Origin: Tabrizicola sp.
GTDB taxonomy: Bacteria; Pseudomonadota; Alphaproteobacteria; Rhodobacterales; Rhodobacteraceae
Assembly (NCBI RefSeq): GCF_030694085.1
Contig: NZ_JAUXZE010000009.1
Coordinates: 124,001-188,000 of the forward strand
Reading direction: 5' to 3'
Length of the DNA: 64,000 bases
Both the position numbers and the translations under genes were made by a program. A model generated the notes under the pieces. That model was not told the DNA's origin and searched no databases. It saw nothing but the letters and a program-made list of their open reading frames with translations. The stretch's first letter is position 1, and each line of letters starts with the position of its first letter. Positions 63,103 through 64,000 of this stretch are shown here, one piece after another.

Positions 63103-64000
63103 ATGCCTGTTACGGCGACTCGGCCAGCCAGCGGTGACGGGCGCAAGGGTGTCGGGCCGCTGATCCCGCCGCTGACCGAAAGCCAGCGTCCGCTGCGCCA
63201 GCAGGTTTTCGACCTGGTGCGCGCCGCGGGCCTCATTCCGCGGGTGCAACTGGCCAAGGATCTGGGCGTCAGTCCCGCCACGGTCACCACCATCTCGTCC
63301 GAACTGATCGAGGCCGGCCTGATCGAGGAAGTCGCTGCCCCACGCGACAACGACGCCGGTCGCGGTCGTCCCGCCGTGGCGTTGGGCGTCCGCGCGCAAG
63401 CCCACCGTGTCGCCGGGATGAAGCTGTCCGACCGCGAGCATACCGCCGTGATCGTCGACTTTGCGGGCAAGCTGATCGCCGATGACGCAATCCCCCGCCA
63501 GCCCGGCCCGATGTCCCTGCCCGAGATCCTGGAAGCCATCGAGACGCTGCTGGCCCGCGTCTGTGCCAAGGCGGACATGAACCGGTCCGACCTTTCCGCC
63601 GTGGGCATCGGCCTGCCCGGCTTTGTCGACTGCGCCGAGGGAATGGTCTTCTGGTCCTCGATCCTGGCCGAACGCAACGTTCCCATTGCCGCCGCAGCGA
63701 CCGCCCGGCTGGGTCTGCCCGCCTATGTCGACAACGACGCCAACCTTGTCGCCCTGGCCGAGTTGTGGTTCGGCGCGGGTCGCAGCCTGTCGGACTTCGC
63801 CGTCGTGACCATCGAACACGGCGTCGGCATGGGGTTCGTGATGAACCACCGCATCTATCGCGGCGCGCAGCGGCTGGGGATGGAGTTAGGGCATACAAAG
63901 GTGCAGCTGGACGGCGCTTTGTGCCGCTGCGGGCAGCGCGGCTGCATCGAGGCCTATGTCGCCGACTACGCCCTCGCGCGCGAGGCGGCGACGGCGCTGA
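63103..64000 (+). CDS. xylR: ROK-family transcriptional regulator, probable XylR (3' end cut by window)
   Basis: 299 codons are visible and the frame runs off the window. The N-terminal helix-turn-helix (QQVFDLVRAAGLIPRVQLAKDLGVSPATVTTISSELIEAGLI) is followed by the ROK sugar-kinase-like domain (VGIGLPGFVDCAEGMVFWSS, AYVDNDANLVALAELWFG, HGVGMGFVMNHRIYRGAQRLGMELGHT). The zinc motif CRCGQRGCIEAY is complete. ROK regulators with this layout repress sugar operons; its divergence from the xylose genes makes it XylR. The binding element is probably the repeated 19-mer. Confidence 0.88.
   Translation, partial: MPVTATRPASGDGRKGVGPLIPPLTESQRPLRQQVFDLVRAAGLIPRVQLAKDLGVSPATVTTISSELIEAGLIEEVAAPRDNDAGRGRPAVALGVRAQAHRVAGMKLSDREHTAVIVDFAGKLIADDAIPRQPGPMSLPEILEAIETLLARVCAKADMNRSDLSAVGIGLPGFVDCAEGMVFWSSILAERNVPIAAAATARLGLPAYVDNDANLVALAELWFGAGRSLSDFAVVTIEHGVGMGFVMNHRIYRGAQRLGMELGHTKVQLDGALCRCGQRGCIEAYVADYALAREAATAL

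Overview
The window is GC-rich alphaproteobacterial DNA. Gene order and protein character point to Rhodobacterales (Rhodobacter/Tabrizicola/Gemmobacter-like). Supporting evidence: the tsaE-amgK-murU-addB-addA-trxA order, a flagellar gene set with flbT, flaF, motE and a DUF1217 protein, an ubiB-ubiE-mutM block, and many 4-nt ATGA/GTGA/TGATG overlaps. I saw no tRNA, rRNA, CRISPR, insertion sequence or prophage gene. No gene-free stretch exceeds 300 bases; the longest is the greA/etfQO divergent gap of about 280 bases.

Layout. (1) 1-8.6 kb: tsaE (5' end cut off), a sugar kinase and nucleotidyltransferase pair for cell-wall sugar recycling (amgK, murU), the AddAB repair helicase-nuclease, and trxA. 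(2) 8.7-22.2 kb: a housekeeping mix with a DUF1127-like protein, an HxlR regulator, a BciA-like 8-vinyl reductase, pnp, an L,D-transpeptidase, a COG0523 GTPase behind a Zur-like palindrome whose reading frame is broken near its start, a 1-Cys peroxiredoxin, greA, ETF-ubiquinone oxidoreductase, a TPR protein and ispE. (3) 22.3-47.4 kb: a compact flagellar cluster in several divergent blocks. It covers export gate, MS ring, C ring, rod, L ring, hook cap, hook-length control, flagellin, FlbT/FlaF and a stator subunit with accessory periplasmic proteins. CtrA-like TTAA-N7-TTAA half-site pairs lie at three of its promoter regions. (4) 47.4-55.6 kb: ubiB, ubiE, mutM preceded by a 26-codon ORF, an enoyl-CoA hydratase, a VOC protein, HU, AMP nucleosidase, a methyltransferase and an SDR protein. 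(5) 55.6-64 kb: a D-xylose regulon with xylA, xylB, an ABC transporter with two tandem periplasmic binding proteins, and a divergent ROK regulator cut off by the window end.

The xylose genes form one pathway: import by XylFHG, isomerisation by XylA, phosphorylation by XylB. A 19-base element occurs identically upstream of each binding-protein gene and is the likely operator of the ROK regulator. The flagellar cluster lacks motB, fliG, fliM, flgE, flgK, flgL and flgI, so a second locus must exist if the cell swims.

The points most worth a second look are: the frameshifted Zur-controlled GTPase; the abutting twin 22-bp TTCGAA-centred palindromes between flgD and ubiB; the duplicated xylose operator with duplicated binding proteins; and the uncharacterised 712-residue secreted protein coupled to motA next to a lytic transglycosylase.
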